Shown: piece by piece, positions 23,901 to 35,900 of the stretch
Position numbering within the stretch: the first letter of the stretch is position 1
Layout of the letters: each line of letters opens with the position of its first letter
Source of the DNA: Trebouxia sp. TZW2008
Lineage: Eukaryota > Chlorophyta > Trebouxiophyceae > Trebouxiales > Trebouxiaceae
Direction: 5' to 3'
DNA: 64,000 nt
NCBI GenBank assembly: GCA_002118135.1
Contig: BDIU01000034.1
Coordinates: forward strand, 62,001-126,000
Notes under the pieces: model-generated
The model's database searches: none
Told to the model about the DNA's origin: nothing
The model's input: the letters and a program-made list of their open reading frames with translations, nothing else
Made by a program: the position numbers and the translations under genes

Positions 23901-26900
23901 CTTGGATGTTGCCACAGATGTCGCCATCCTGCCTGTCCCATGCAACAGTTGCACAGTTTGTCTGGTCACCTGCATGTATGCCCAAACCTGGTAAATTATC
24001 TCAGCAAAGTTGGACAAATTCGGAAGGACATCCTACATAAGGGTAACATTGGTAACACTGCAAGCTTTGACCAATAGGATACGTTGAGAGTGCTGTTGAG
24101 CAAGCAAATCAGGGCAATTACACATGACACAGCAACATGACAACAGCAGCCTCACATCGCACGCACATGAAATGCTGCTAAAGGGCACCTTCTAGAAGTT
24201 CAGCAGCTGTCAGCTTCAACTGTGAAGCCAAACAACATGCTAGCTGTACATCGACCTTTGCACACTTGCTCTGTAACGGCAGACAGCTGACCTGAAGTCA
24301 AGCACAGCCGCAGGCAAGATTTGTCAAGCAAGCAAGAACATGTGTGCACAGGCGTATATCGCGATGCAAGGCAGCTTACCCAGACTTGAGCATGGCTGGA
24401 GGTTGAGGGGCAGTGGCGAGCCGTACTGGATGTACAGGATCTGCTTGGTGCCCAGTTGATTGGAGGCAGCAGTGGAGTAGGCCAGGGTGGGAGGGAACAC
24501 CTGCCCCACCTGGGCCGCTGCTGCACAGTTGATAGGCTGACATTGCCCAGAGCAGAAGAATTGGTCTGCAGGCAGAAGAAAGGTTTTGTCGCTGATGATT
24601 GCATTACTGCTCAAGTGTTTGCTCCACATGTCACTTCGCTGAAAGGTTCTTGCAAAATGCAGTGCTGGGAGCAGAAATGGTGCGATAGTCAACTTTCACA
24701 CAAAATTCAATGCAAAGGCAGAAGCTGATGTTCTATGCATCATTCAGCAACAGATTAGCAAGGTACAAGGGCTCATGTCTACAATAAGAACCAACGTGAC
24801 AGCATATGCGCTTTCAGCTTCCCAAAACATGCTCAGGCACAAGAGCTCACCAGATGGGCAGGGTGAGGTGATGACCAGGGTGCGGTTGACAGTGGCACTC
24901 AGCGGCGGGTGCCCGTTGTCCCACACCAGGAAGGGGATCTGCACAACTGACCCCACGGGCAGGCTTGAGTTGATGTTGCAGTTTTGCAACCCCACTTTTG
25001 CAAACTCTTGACCTGCAGGCAACAACATAGTCAGTGTCGTGTGCAGTGACCGTGCAGCAGGTAAACAGTGGTGACAAATTACAGCTTCAGCATAAGATTA
25101 GCAAAGGGTTTTGATTGCCTGGTCATGGTCCTCGAAGCATCACATTGAGGGCTTGGGCACAATGACAAGTAAGCAACAGATCCAAGCTTTATTCCTTCCC
25201 TGCTATAATATATGTCATGCAAGCCATGCAGACCTGTTCAATGCTGAATTGCTCACCTGTGCACAGTACCGCATATTGCTTGCAGCCTGCAGATGGGCAG
25301 GCCACAACCTTGCTGGTGATGTTGCCATCCTGCTGGTCAGTGGCACTAGCCCCAGCCTCACAGGGCTTGGCCAGGGTGGGTGCCACCCCCCTGGGGCATG
25401 CTGAGTATTGGGTGCCATATGTGAGGCCGTAGGTAGGGGGCAGAACAGAGGTGTTCAAGGTGATGCGGGGAGCGGTGTTGGCTGTGTAGCCTGGGCTAGA
25501 CAGACAGACCCCAGCCAAGCCACATGCACCTGCATCAGCAGTGAAGCACTCAAGTGATGGGGATGACTGCCACTTTTGACGTGCTACTTGTCAACTCAGA
25601 CATTTGACTGCAGCTGTCTCACTGTGGCAAAGGTTCTGAAGGCCTGAGAGGTCCTGTGTGATCAAAGGCTGCTCAGCAACACCCAGCAGTTGATTGCTGA
25701 AAGGCAAGCTTGCATGTGGGCAGCAGAGGGGAATGCAGACTTGTACATACAAATCTGCTCTTGAGCTGCGCACTTGCCAGACTCTATGAGCTGACCAACT
25801 AGCTTGTTCTCTGCATTTGACAGCTGGTGCTGGAAGAGTACAGTGTTCTGTGTGGCAGATAGCCAAAGATGTGCTTTGCACTTAGCAGCCAGGTGCTTCT
25901 GCCTTGCAACAACAACATTGTGTTGCATGGTACAGCTGACGATAGCACACTTGTCTGACCTGTAGATACGCAGTACGCCCATCCAGTGCCAAACTGCACA
26001 GGGCAGGGGTCCACTACCTCCACTGTGCGCCTAAGTGATGCTGACAGACCGGCCGCATTGGTAACGGTGTACACAATGACATAAGGGTTGCCAAACGTGG
26101 GCTGGCTTGTGTCAATCGTCCTCCCGTCTGCAGCAGCATATACACAGTGAGAAAGCATGCTTGTAAAGACAAAATTTACAGCCTTCTTACATATTTGCTG
26201 CAGCTTTGACTACTGACCGCTTTACAATCATTGCATCAGCAAACAAAGCCAAATCGCAACCAGCAGCAGGGTTCGGCACTGGCACATCCTTGCAGGAGAC
26301 AGATCACTGCAGCAATCAGCTGCTTCATGACTTGTGGAGCATGTTGCTGCATGGCACATCTGTGATGCATAGGCTTGCATAAGCTGTCCCTCTGTCGATC
26401 TGAATTACACACATGGCTCACAGAATGTCAGCACAGCTCACCCAGCGTGTAGTAGGTGATGTTGCTCCACAGCATGCCTGACACAGCATCATTGGACACT
26501 GCACCCTGTTCAACATAAGCCTGCCCCAGCTGCAAGGTGACAGTGGCATTGCCAATCAGGGCAATGACAGGTGGCTGGGGAGGAGCGGGGCTGGGTGGGG
26601 GTGGCACCCCTGCTGAAGGTGAAGAACGGGTTGAGGCTGGGGTTGGTGGGGAGGTAGGGGTTGAGTAAGGTGGCGGTGTTGCCAGTGAGCTTGAGGCAGG
26701 ACTTTGAGCAGGGCCAGTGGGTGCAGGTGGGGTTGAACCTGGAGATGATCCTGGAGGTGATCCAGGGGATGAACCTTGGGATGATCCCGGTGATGCCGGA
26801 CCTGGCACTCCAGGTGGTGTTGGAGGCACTGCCGCAGGAGAAGTTTCTGGCAGTGCTTCAGGGGGAAGGTCAGCAGGGACCCCAGGGGGAACCCCAGCTG

Positions 26901-29900
26901 GCACGCCAGGAGGCAATGGGGGGGTTGCCACAGGGGGTGCTCCTGGCACAGCTTCAGGAGATACCCCAGGCGTCACAACACCACCTGGAGCAGGGGTAGG
27001 ACCTAGGGTTTTGCTGGTTCCATAGCTGCCAGTAGGGCCTAGGACAGGGCTGAGGGCAGGGCCACGAGGGGTTGTAGGAGCTGGCCCTGCCATAGGTGTG
27101 ATGCCAAATAGTGTTGGGCTTGTGGGCGGAGCACTTGGCAGTGGCAAAGGCGCAGCTCCTGATGCACAGCACGCAATTGCTCAATGAGCAGTCATGCAGA
27201 AATTCAGGCAACTGCTTTGCACAAATGACAGATTGCAAGCATGAATTCAATGCCACAGCAGCATATACATATCTGAATCGCTTACTGTTGAAACACTGTG
27301 CAGCTGTTGCCAAGCATTCCTTGTGTGACTTCTGCAAATATGCAGTGAAAACTGCATTCTACTCATGAAGTCATTTATCACACACTGAGCAGAAGATAGC
27401 ACACACTATGCAAACATTCTTTTCCAGCATGGCAAGTATTGAAGCATAGGTTCACAGCTGCATACAATGTGAAAGAAAGAGCATTCAGAGAGAGTACCTG
27501 GTGCAAGAGGGGGCACTGGTGCAGCCACGGGGGGTACAACAGGGGGTGAAGGCACAATGACCACCACTGAAGGTGACCCAGTACCATTGCCAGTGATGTT
27601 GACCGACACAGTCCCAGGAGGTGGCGGGGCGGGGAATGGGGGTGGTGAGGGGGGCAGACTTGCAGTTGAAGATGATGGGACATCGGGGGTGTTGTATCCA
27701 ATTGTGGGAGAGCCATTGACAGAGCCATTGACTGCCACTGATGGGGATGTTGTACTAGCTGTGGCATTGCCAGCAACAGTAGGGGAGCCATTGACAGTCC
27801 CATTGGCTGCCACCGATGGGGACGTTGTGCCAGCAGTGGCATTGGCATTGACTGTGGGAGAGCTGTTGACAGTGCCATTGGCTGTCGCAGTTGCAGGAGA
27901 AGATGGAGAGGTTGGGGGAACGGTAGTGTTGACACCAGTTGTCGGGGAGCTGTTGACAGTGCCATTGATGGCTGCTGATGGGGGCGAGCTAGTGGTGGCA
28001 TTGCCACTGGCATTGACTGAGACTGATCCTGGCGGGGGAGGAGGGGGTTGCAGTGAGGCCTGCAGCAGGTATAAAGGAAATTGGGAAGCAATTGCCTCAA
28101 GGCCTTCTGCTGCAGCACCTTCTGCTGCCGATGAAGCATGCAGCATATGGAAGACAGGCTATTGAGATGTAGGCTGCATCACAAGTACAGCTGGCGAATA
28201 TCAATCATGTGTGCGCAGGCATCTGAGGCAAGTCCTCAAAGCTAACAAGCATTGTCTGCTCCACAAGAGCAGGCACAAAGCTGCATGCTGCAGGCGTTTG
28301 ACATGAGTGCATTGCTGCATGACCAGCACAAGCAAAATAGCCTATTCTCTGCACAGAAGCACAGATCACACAAGAGCTACATGCTTGAATTCAAGCTCAA
28401 TATAAAGTTCTGATGCTGGGTCAGGCAAGATTTCAGAAGCAAAGAAGCAAGCTGCAAGATTGCATTGGTATGCACCTGCCTACGTCGTGTATTGACTCAT
28501 GTTGGCAGAGACGCAGATAGCAAGACTTCAGACAGCATTGTGTCTGGTCAATACTGAACAGCACCAATCCTCTTGTTGTTGCTGCTAAATGATCAGTAGG
28601 AGTTGGTGATACTCACCGGTGGTGGGCAGCTAACCACAGGGCTGGTGCCAGGTGAAAAGAGCCCTGTGGCAGGGTCTAAAGCTGGGGCAGAACCGTCCAC
28701 AACGGCACATCCTGCTGGCGCGACCACCTGCTGCACTGGGGAAGTAGCAGCAGCAGCTGTTGGTGAGGGCACTGTAGTAGGTGGTGGGCTCCCCTCTGGA
28801 GAGCTGCCAGGGTTGAAGATGGGGGAGAGGAACTCTGCCACTGGGCCTGAGCCCTGTGTGTTTGGGGATGGGGAGGGGGAGGATGGGGGGACGGATGTGG
28901 GTGATGCCCCTGGCGATGTCCCTGGGCTTGCACCAGGGCTGCTTGTGGATGTCCCTGGGGAAGCAGAGGGGCTGCTGGGGGACGCCCCTGGGACTCCACC
29001 AGGACTGCTTGGGGGTGCCCCTGGTGTAGCAGATGGGCTGCTTGGGGGCGCCCCTGGTGAAGCAGAGGGGCTGCTTGGTGACGCCCCTGGTCCAGCAGAG
29101 GGGTTGCTTGGGGATGCCCCTGGGGAAGCTGAAGTTGGAGAAGGGGAAGTATTTGGCGTCAGGGGAGCAGTGATACTTGCCACAGGTGAAGTGAGAGGTG
29201 ACAGCGTCGTAGGCACAACTGGTGCCAGCCCCTGAGTGACTGGAGACGCCACAACAGGGACCACATTGGTGACCACACTTGACACTGGTGTGGTGACAGG
29301 CGCAACCTCCTGAGTGACCGGTGAAGTGACACCAGTGACAACAGGTGTGACCACTGTTGTGACTGGCGAGATTGCATTTATCTCACCGCTGACCACTGGC
29401 GTCACCACTGCTGTCACAGGAGAAGTTATGTTGCTGACAACAGCCACCACTGGTGTTGTGACTGGAGTCAGAACAGCTGTAACTGGCGATGGGAGGTTTG
29501 TCACCCCTCCAGTGACTGGTGAAGCAATGGCGCCAACTGTTCCAACAACAGTGCCGATGACTGTAGGAGGGGGTGGTGGGGAAGTTGCTGCTGAGCCTGA
29601 GCCGGCAGCAGGGGTCCCCTCTGGGGGAGGGGGTTTGGGTGGATTCAAGACCTGGAAATACATGAAAAACTGAGGCCTGATCAAAGTGATGCCTGCAAAA
29701 GTGTTCCACACCAATGCAGTGGATGTTCCATATGAACTGCATTGGCTATGTTGCAGTGGCTCAAGCATATAAGCTGCATCATGAACAGCATTGCTGTGAA
29801 AAAGATGCGTGATTCAGCAGCACTTGACATGACGAGCAGCAATGTAAGCAAAATTGTCTATGCAAGTTCATACACAGGCAAGGATTCTTGAAGATTGGCG

Positions 29901-32900
29901 ATGGGGAGAAATGCAGCTGTAGAGTGCAGATCTGCTGTACCTGAACCACAGGTGACACTACCCCAGTCGTGACCTGAGTCACAGGAGACCCCACAGTAAT
30001 GACTGCTCCGATGACAGGGCTCACAGCAGGCGTGACCACAACCATGACTGGCGAAGTGCCACTGACCACAGCCCCTGTCGCGCCTGTCACTGTGCCGGTG
30101 ATCGGTGAAGTGGCAGTGACTTCGCCCCCAACTGTTGGCGTGACAACAGCTGTTACTGGTGAGGTTGCGTTGGTGACTCTTCCCACTGTGCTGGTCACTG
30201 GTGACGTTGCATTGGTCACTGGAACAACCACTGGAGTAGCTGTGTTGACCACTGGGCTTGTGACTGAGGTCACTACACCAGCTGTGGTGGTGACCACAGG
30301 GGTCAAGACTGCTGTGGTTGGTGATGTGGCGTTGGCTACTGTTCCAACCAGTGTCACAACTTGGCCAACTGATGGTGAGGTTGCGTTGGCCACTGCAATC
30401 ACCACTGGTGTGACTACTGCTGTGACTGATGACGTCGTGTTGACCACAGAGCCAGTGGTTGAGCCCACAGCGCCTGTGACAGGTGAGGTCACAGGAGTGA
30501 CAACTCCAACCACTGGGCTGGTAACCCCTGTCACCACACCCCCCACAGACCCCAGGATGGTGGGTGGGGTTGGGGTTGGGGGTGAGGCTTTTGCTGAGCC
30601 TAAGCCAGCAGGAGAGGCCCCCTCTGGGGGAGGGGGCAGGGGGCTGGTTGGGTTCAAGACCTGGACACATAGCAATGACTCAGGCCTCACTCCAAAATTT
30701 GCCAACCAGATGGATGCAGCTTGTTTTCAAGGGCTGCTAGGACCATCATGTAGCCACTGCAGCCTATATGCAATAGCTATTGCATTCGTTTGACAATGCA
30801 ACAGCCTCAGTGATGCCTCAAAAGCAAGTCAACATGACCACGTCAATGCTTCAAGTCAAGTGCTTTTCAAAATTGACAGATTGATGCAAAGAGAAATGCA
30901 GCTGTCAAGAAATGAGCTTTTCGTGCCTGAACCACAGGTGGCACCACACCAGCTGTGACCTGAGCGACTGGAGACCCCACAGCAGTCACTGCCCCGGTGA
31001 CAGGGCTCACAGCAGGCGTCACCACTGCTGTAATTGGCGAAGTGCCACTGACCACAGTGCCGATGGTGCTTGTCACTGTGCCAGTGACTGGCGAGGTGGC
31101 ATTAACTTCGCCGCCAACTGCAGGTGTCATGACAGCTGTCACTGGTGATGTTGCATTGGTGACTCCTCCAACTGTGCTAGTCACTGGCGATGTTGCATTG
31201 GTCACTGTAACAATCACTGGGGTAGCTGTGTTGATCCCTGGGCTTGTGACTGAGGTCACTACACCAGCTGTGGTGGTGACCACAGGGGTCAAGACTGCTG
31301 TGGTTGGTGATGTGGCGTTGGCTACTGTTCCAACCAATGTCACAACTTGGCCAACTGATGGTGAGGTTGCGTTAGCCACTGCAGTCACCACTGGTGTGAC
31401 TACTGCTGTGACTGGTGATGTGGTGTTGACCACAGAGCCAGTGGTTGAGCTCACAGCGCTTGTGACTGGTGAGGTCACAGGGGTGACAACTCCAACTACT
31501 GGGCTGGTGACCCCTGTCACCACACCCCCCACAGACCCCAGGATGGTGGGTGGGGGTGGAGGTGAGGCTTCTGCTGAGGCAGGTGATGACGAACCTCCAG
31601 GGGAAGCTGAAGTGGGCGTGGGTGTGGCAACCACAGTCTGCACCAGCTGTGTCGTTGATGATGTTGTGTTTACCACCGTGCCAATGACTGGAGCTTCTGA
31701 GCCTGTGACTGCTGATGTGGCACCAGTGGTAGCGCCAATCACTGGAGTCACTACTGCTGTGGTTGGCGAGGTGGCGTTGATGGTGGTGACAACTGCTGGT
31801 GTGACTACAGCTGTCACTGGCGAGGTGGCATTGACCGTGCCAGAAGCTGTTGTGACGGCAGCACCTGTGACTGGGGATGTTACTGGAGCCACCACAGCTG
31901 TGGTGGGGGAGCTGACGGTGGTCACAGCTCCAGTGACTTGTGAGGCTGCTGCAGTAGCAGTTCCTGTGATTGGTGAAGTCACAGGAGTTGCAGCTGTTGT
32001 GACTGGAGAGGTGACTGGTGCAACACCGTTTGTCACTGGAGAGCTGGCAGCTGTGGCTGTGCCTGTCACTGGGGAGGTGACAGGTGTTGCTGCTGCTGTC
32101 ACTGGTGATGTGACTGGGCTGGCAGCTGTGGTGACTGGAGAAGTGGCAGGAGCGAGTAAGGAAGTCACAGGAGACAGTAAGCCTATGACTGAGCCCAGAA
32201 GGGTGGTTGGGGGTGGAGGTGAAGGAGGGGAAGGGGGTGGAGGTGGTGAGGAAAGAGATGGGGAGCTATTGGAGGGACTCCCCCTTGGTGAGGTGACCCC
32301 AACAATTCGAGATACAGCTCCTGTCACTGGTGCAGTGGTACCGGCAACTGGTGATGTGGCACCAACAAGTGGTGAAGATTCCTCAGCCACTGGTGAGGTG
32401 TTGCCGACAACTGGTGAAGCAGCTCCAACAATTGGTGAAGATTCCTCAGCTGCTGGTGAGGTGGTGCCAGCAATTGGAGAAACAGCTCCAATCACTGCTG
32501 AAACAGCACCAACCACTGGTGAGGCGGTGCCAACAACTGGTGAAGCGGCTCCAACCACTGGTGAAGTAGCACTGACCCCTGGTGAAGCAGCTCCAACCAC
32601 TGGTGAAGTGGCACCAACAACTGGTGAAGCACCTCCAACGACTGGTGAAGTGGCACCAGCCACTGGTGAAGTGGTACCTAGAACTGGAGAAGCAGCTCCG
32701 ACCACTGGTGAGGTGGTGCCAACAACTGGTGAAGCAGCTCCGACGATTGGTGAAGCGGCTTCAGCCACTGGTGAGGTGGTGCCAGCAATTGGAGAAGCAG
32801 CTCCAACCACTGGTGACACAGCACCAATCACTGGTGAGGCGGCGCCAACAGCCGGTGAAGTGGTGCCGACAACTGGTGAAGCAGCTCCGACTACTGATGA

Positions 32901-35900
32901 GGTGGCACCAACAACAGGTGAAGTAGCGCCTACAACTGGTGAAGTGGCGCCTAACACTGGTGAAGTAGCGTCAGCAACTGGTGAAGTGGCGCCTACCACT
33001 GGTGAAATAGCGCCAGCAACTGGCGAAGTGGCGCCTACCACTGGTGAAGCAGCTCCAACCACTGGTGAGGCAGTGCCAACAACATTTGGCACAGTTGGGG
33101 AGACGGCACCAGCAACTGGAGTGGCAGCTGCCACAGCTGCTGAGGATGGATCAGTCACTGGAGATATTGCTCCCACAGCTGTGTTGGTGGCTGGAGATGT
33201 GGTGCCAACAAGAGGAGAAGCAGCTTCAACCACTGGTGAAGTAGCAGTGACAACAGGTGAGGTGGCTCCCACAGCTGCAGAGGTGGTTGGAGAGGTGGCG
33301 CCAACCACTGGGGAGGCAGCACCCACAGCAGGTGAGGTGGCTCCCACAGATGCAACGGTGGTTGGGGAGGTGGCATCAACCACTGGAGAGGCAGCCCCAG
33401 TAGCAGGTGAGGTGGCCCCCACAGCTGTTGTTGTCGCTGGAGAAGTGGCACCAACTACAGGAGAGGTAGCTGCTGCAACTGCTGTGGTGACTGGGGTCAC
33501 CACAGCTGTCACTGGTGAAGAGACCGGAGTCACCACTGCTGTGACTGGAGAGCTAGCAGTGGCAGCTGTGCCTGTTACTGGCGATGTGACCGGAGCCACC
33601 ACTGCTGTGACTGGCGATGCAGCGTTGGTGACTGTGCTTGTTGCTGGAGAAGTGGCTGGGGTGATCACAACTGGTGAAGTCACTGACGCCACAATTGTGG
33701 TGACAGGTGAGGTGACAGCTGTGACTGCGCCTGTGACTGCATTTACCACTGTGGGAGGTGGGGGAGGTGAAGGTGTGTTAGGGGCCAGTGGGGTGAGGGG
33801 AGGTGGGGGCGAAGTCGGGTTAGAGTAACCAAGAGATGAGTTAGGTGGTGGTGGAGAAGTGGGCTCAGGCGTAGAGGAGGAAGAAGGGCTGGGACTTGCC
33901 CCAGGATTGATCACAGATGAGTTGGCTCCAACAACAGGTGAAGCAGCGCCAGCTACAGGAGAGGCAGTGCCAACAACAGGAGACGTAGCTGCGACCCCAG
34001 GTGAGGTGGCTGCAGCAGTAGGAGAGATGGCCCCAGTTGCTGGAGAGGTGGTGCCAGCAACTGGTGAGGTGGCTCCAACCACTGACGAGGTGGCTCCAGC
34101 CACTGGAGAGATGGTGCCAGCAACTGGTGAGGTGGCTCCAACCACTGGTGAGGCAGCTCCAACCACTGGTGAGGTGGCTCTGACCACTGGTGAGGCTCCA
34201 GCAACTGGTGAGGTGGCTCCAACCACTGGTGAGGTGGCTCCAACCACTGGTGAAGTGGTGCCAACAACTGGTGATGCAGCTCCGACCACAGGAGAAGTAG
34301 CGCCAACAACTGGCGAGGTGACGCCAACTACTGGAGAAGTTGATCCAACGACAGGTGAGACGGCTCCAACCACAGGTGATGCAGCTCCAGCCACGGGAGA
34401 GGTAGCGCCAGCAACTGGCGAGGTGGCGCCGACCACAGGTGAAGTGGCTCCAGCCACAGGTGAGGTGGCGCCAACAACAGGAGAGGTTGCTCCAACCACA
34501 GGTGAGGTGGCGCCAACAACTGGGGATGTGGTGCCAACAACTGGAGAGGTAGCACCAACCACAGGTGAGGCGGCGCCGACAACTTGAGAGGCAGCACCGA
34601 CAACAGGTGAGGTGGCACCAATAACTGGAGAGGTCGCGCCAGTTATTGGGGATGTAGCGCCAACAACTGGAGAGGTTGCTCCAACAACAGGTGAGGTGGC
34701 TCCGACCACAGGTGAGGTAGCGCCGACAACAGGAGAGGTGGCACCAACCACTGGTGAAGCAGCTCCCACAGCTGCAGGGGCCAATGGGGAAGTGGCACCA
34801 GCTACTGGTGAGGTGCCTCCCGCAGCTGTGGTGGTCACTGGAGAGGTGGCTGTGACCACAGCAGTAGCCGCGCCAGTTGTTGGGGAGACAGTGGAAGTAG
34901 TTGCTCCCACAACTTGAGTAGTAGTGCCTGCTACTGGAGAGGCTGTAGAGGCTGTGGTGTTGACCACTGTCACTGTGGCTCCAGCCACTGGAGAAACGCT
35001 GCTGACAACAGGGGAGGTGACTGACACAACAGCAGGCACAAGCTGCTGCAGGTGCCTTGTGCCACTCCATGTTGAGTGGAGCACCAGATTGGGGTTCTCA
35101 GTCACATCTCTGCATTTACCAGAAAAACAGTTCGAGTTGCTTTGCCAAGCAATCAAGCAAGTAAGTTTAGAGAGAGCAAGAGAGCTAGCAAGCAAGCATG
35201 CTTGTTGAACATGTGCACAAATGTCTGTATTGGGGTCACCATGACGTGCCATGTCATGCAGGTGCAGGCTGGCTGCTATAGCAAAGATCAGGCAGGTCTC
35301 ATTTACAACAAAAAAATTGAAAGATGCAATGATCTGATCAATGTGCAAAACGTTCATGCTGAATGAAGCAATAACAATCAAGTGTCAACCAAAGACAATG
35401 CTGTTCTGTGGTCTTCACCGCGCAGCATGTTTGTATAGCTGCACCACAGCTTGTACAATTGGACATCAAGCCAGCCATAATGATGATCTAGTTGACAGCA
35501 TTAGCTGTGCCATATGTATAGCGAAATGCATGATAAGGAAATGAGACTTACATGACTTGAATGAAGTCATACTCTGCAGGAATAGTCCCATGGAAGTCAT
35601 TGTAGGAGATGTTCCTGCACAGAAACGAAACAAGGTGACATCACTGTCCAATAGCAGGATTTGCGTACGCTCTGCAAACTCAGTCAGCAATTGCACAGGC
35701 ATTGCTTGCAATGCTCGAGACAATGAAAGGCAAAACATTACATGCAAGTGTTTGTTGCTACCTGTCTATTTGCAGCACATGCATGGCCTAGTGTCAATTT
35801 TTGCAACAGCTGCCAGCAGACTGGCTTGTGCAGCAACTTGTCTTGTGACTGTGGCAACAACTACTGTGACAGGCTGTGTGATGACAAGCTGGATGATGGC

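Noticed and set aside
30997..33828. 943-codon plus-strand ORF (GEVAPTT-type repeats)
   Set aside because: It is the antisense of the polycystin stalk minisatellite. The minus-strand frame is longer, has the Pro-rich hinges and joins in-frame to flanking exons.
35057..35381. Start of the 1,504-codon minus-strand ORF as a separate gene
   Set aside because: The first ~108 codons have no repeat or domain character and precede the likely exon acceptor; they are probably intron read-through.
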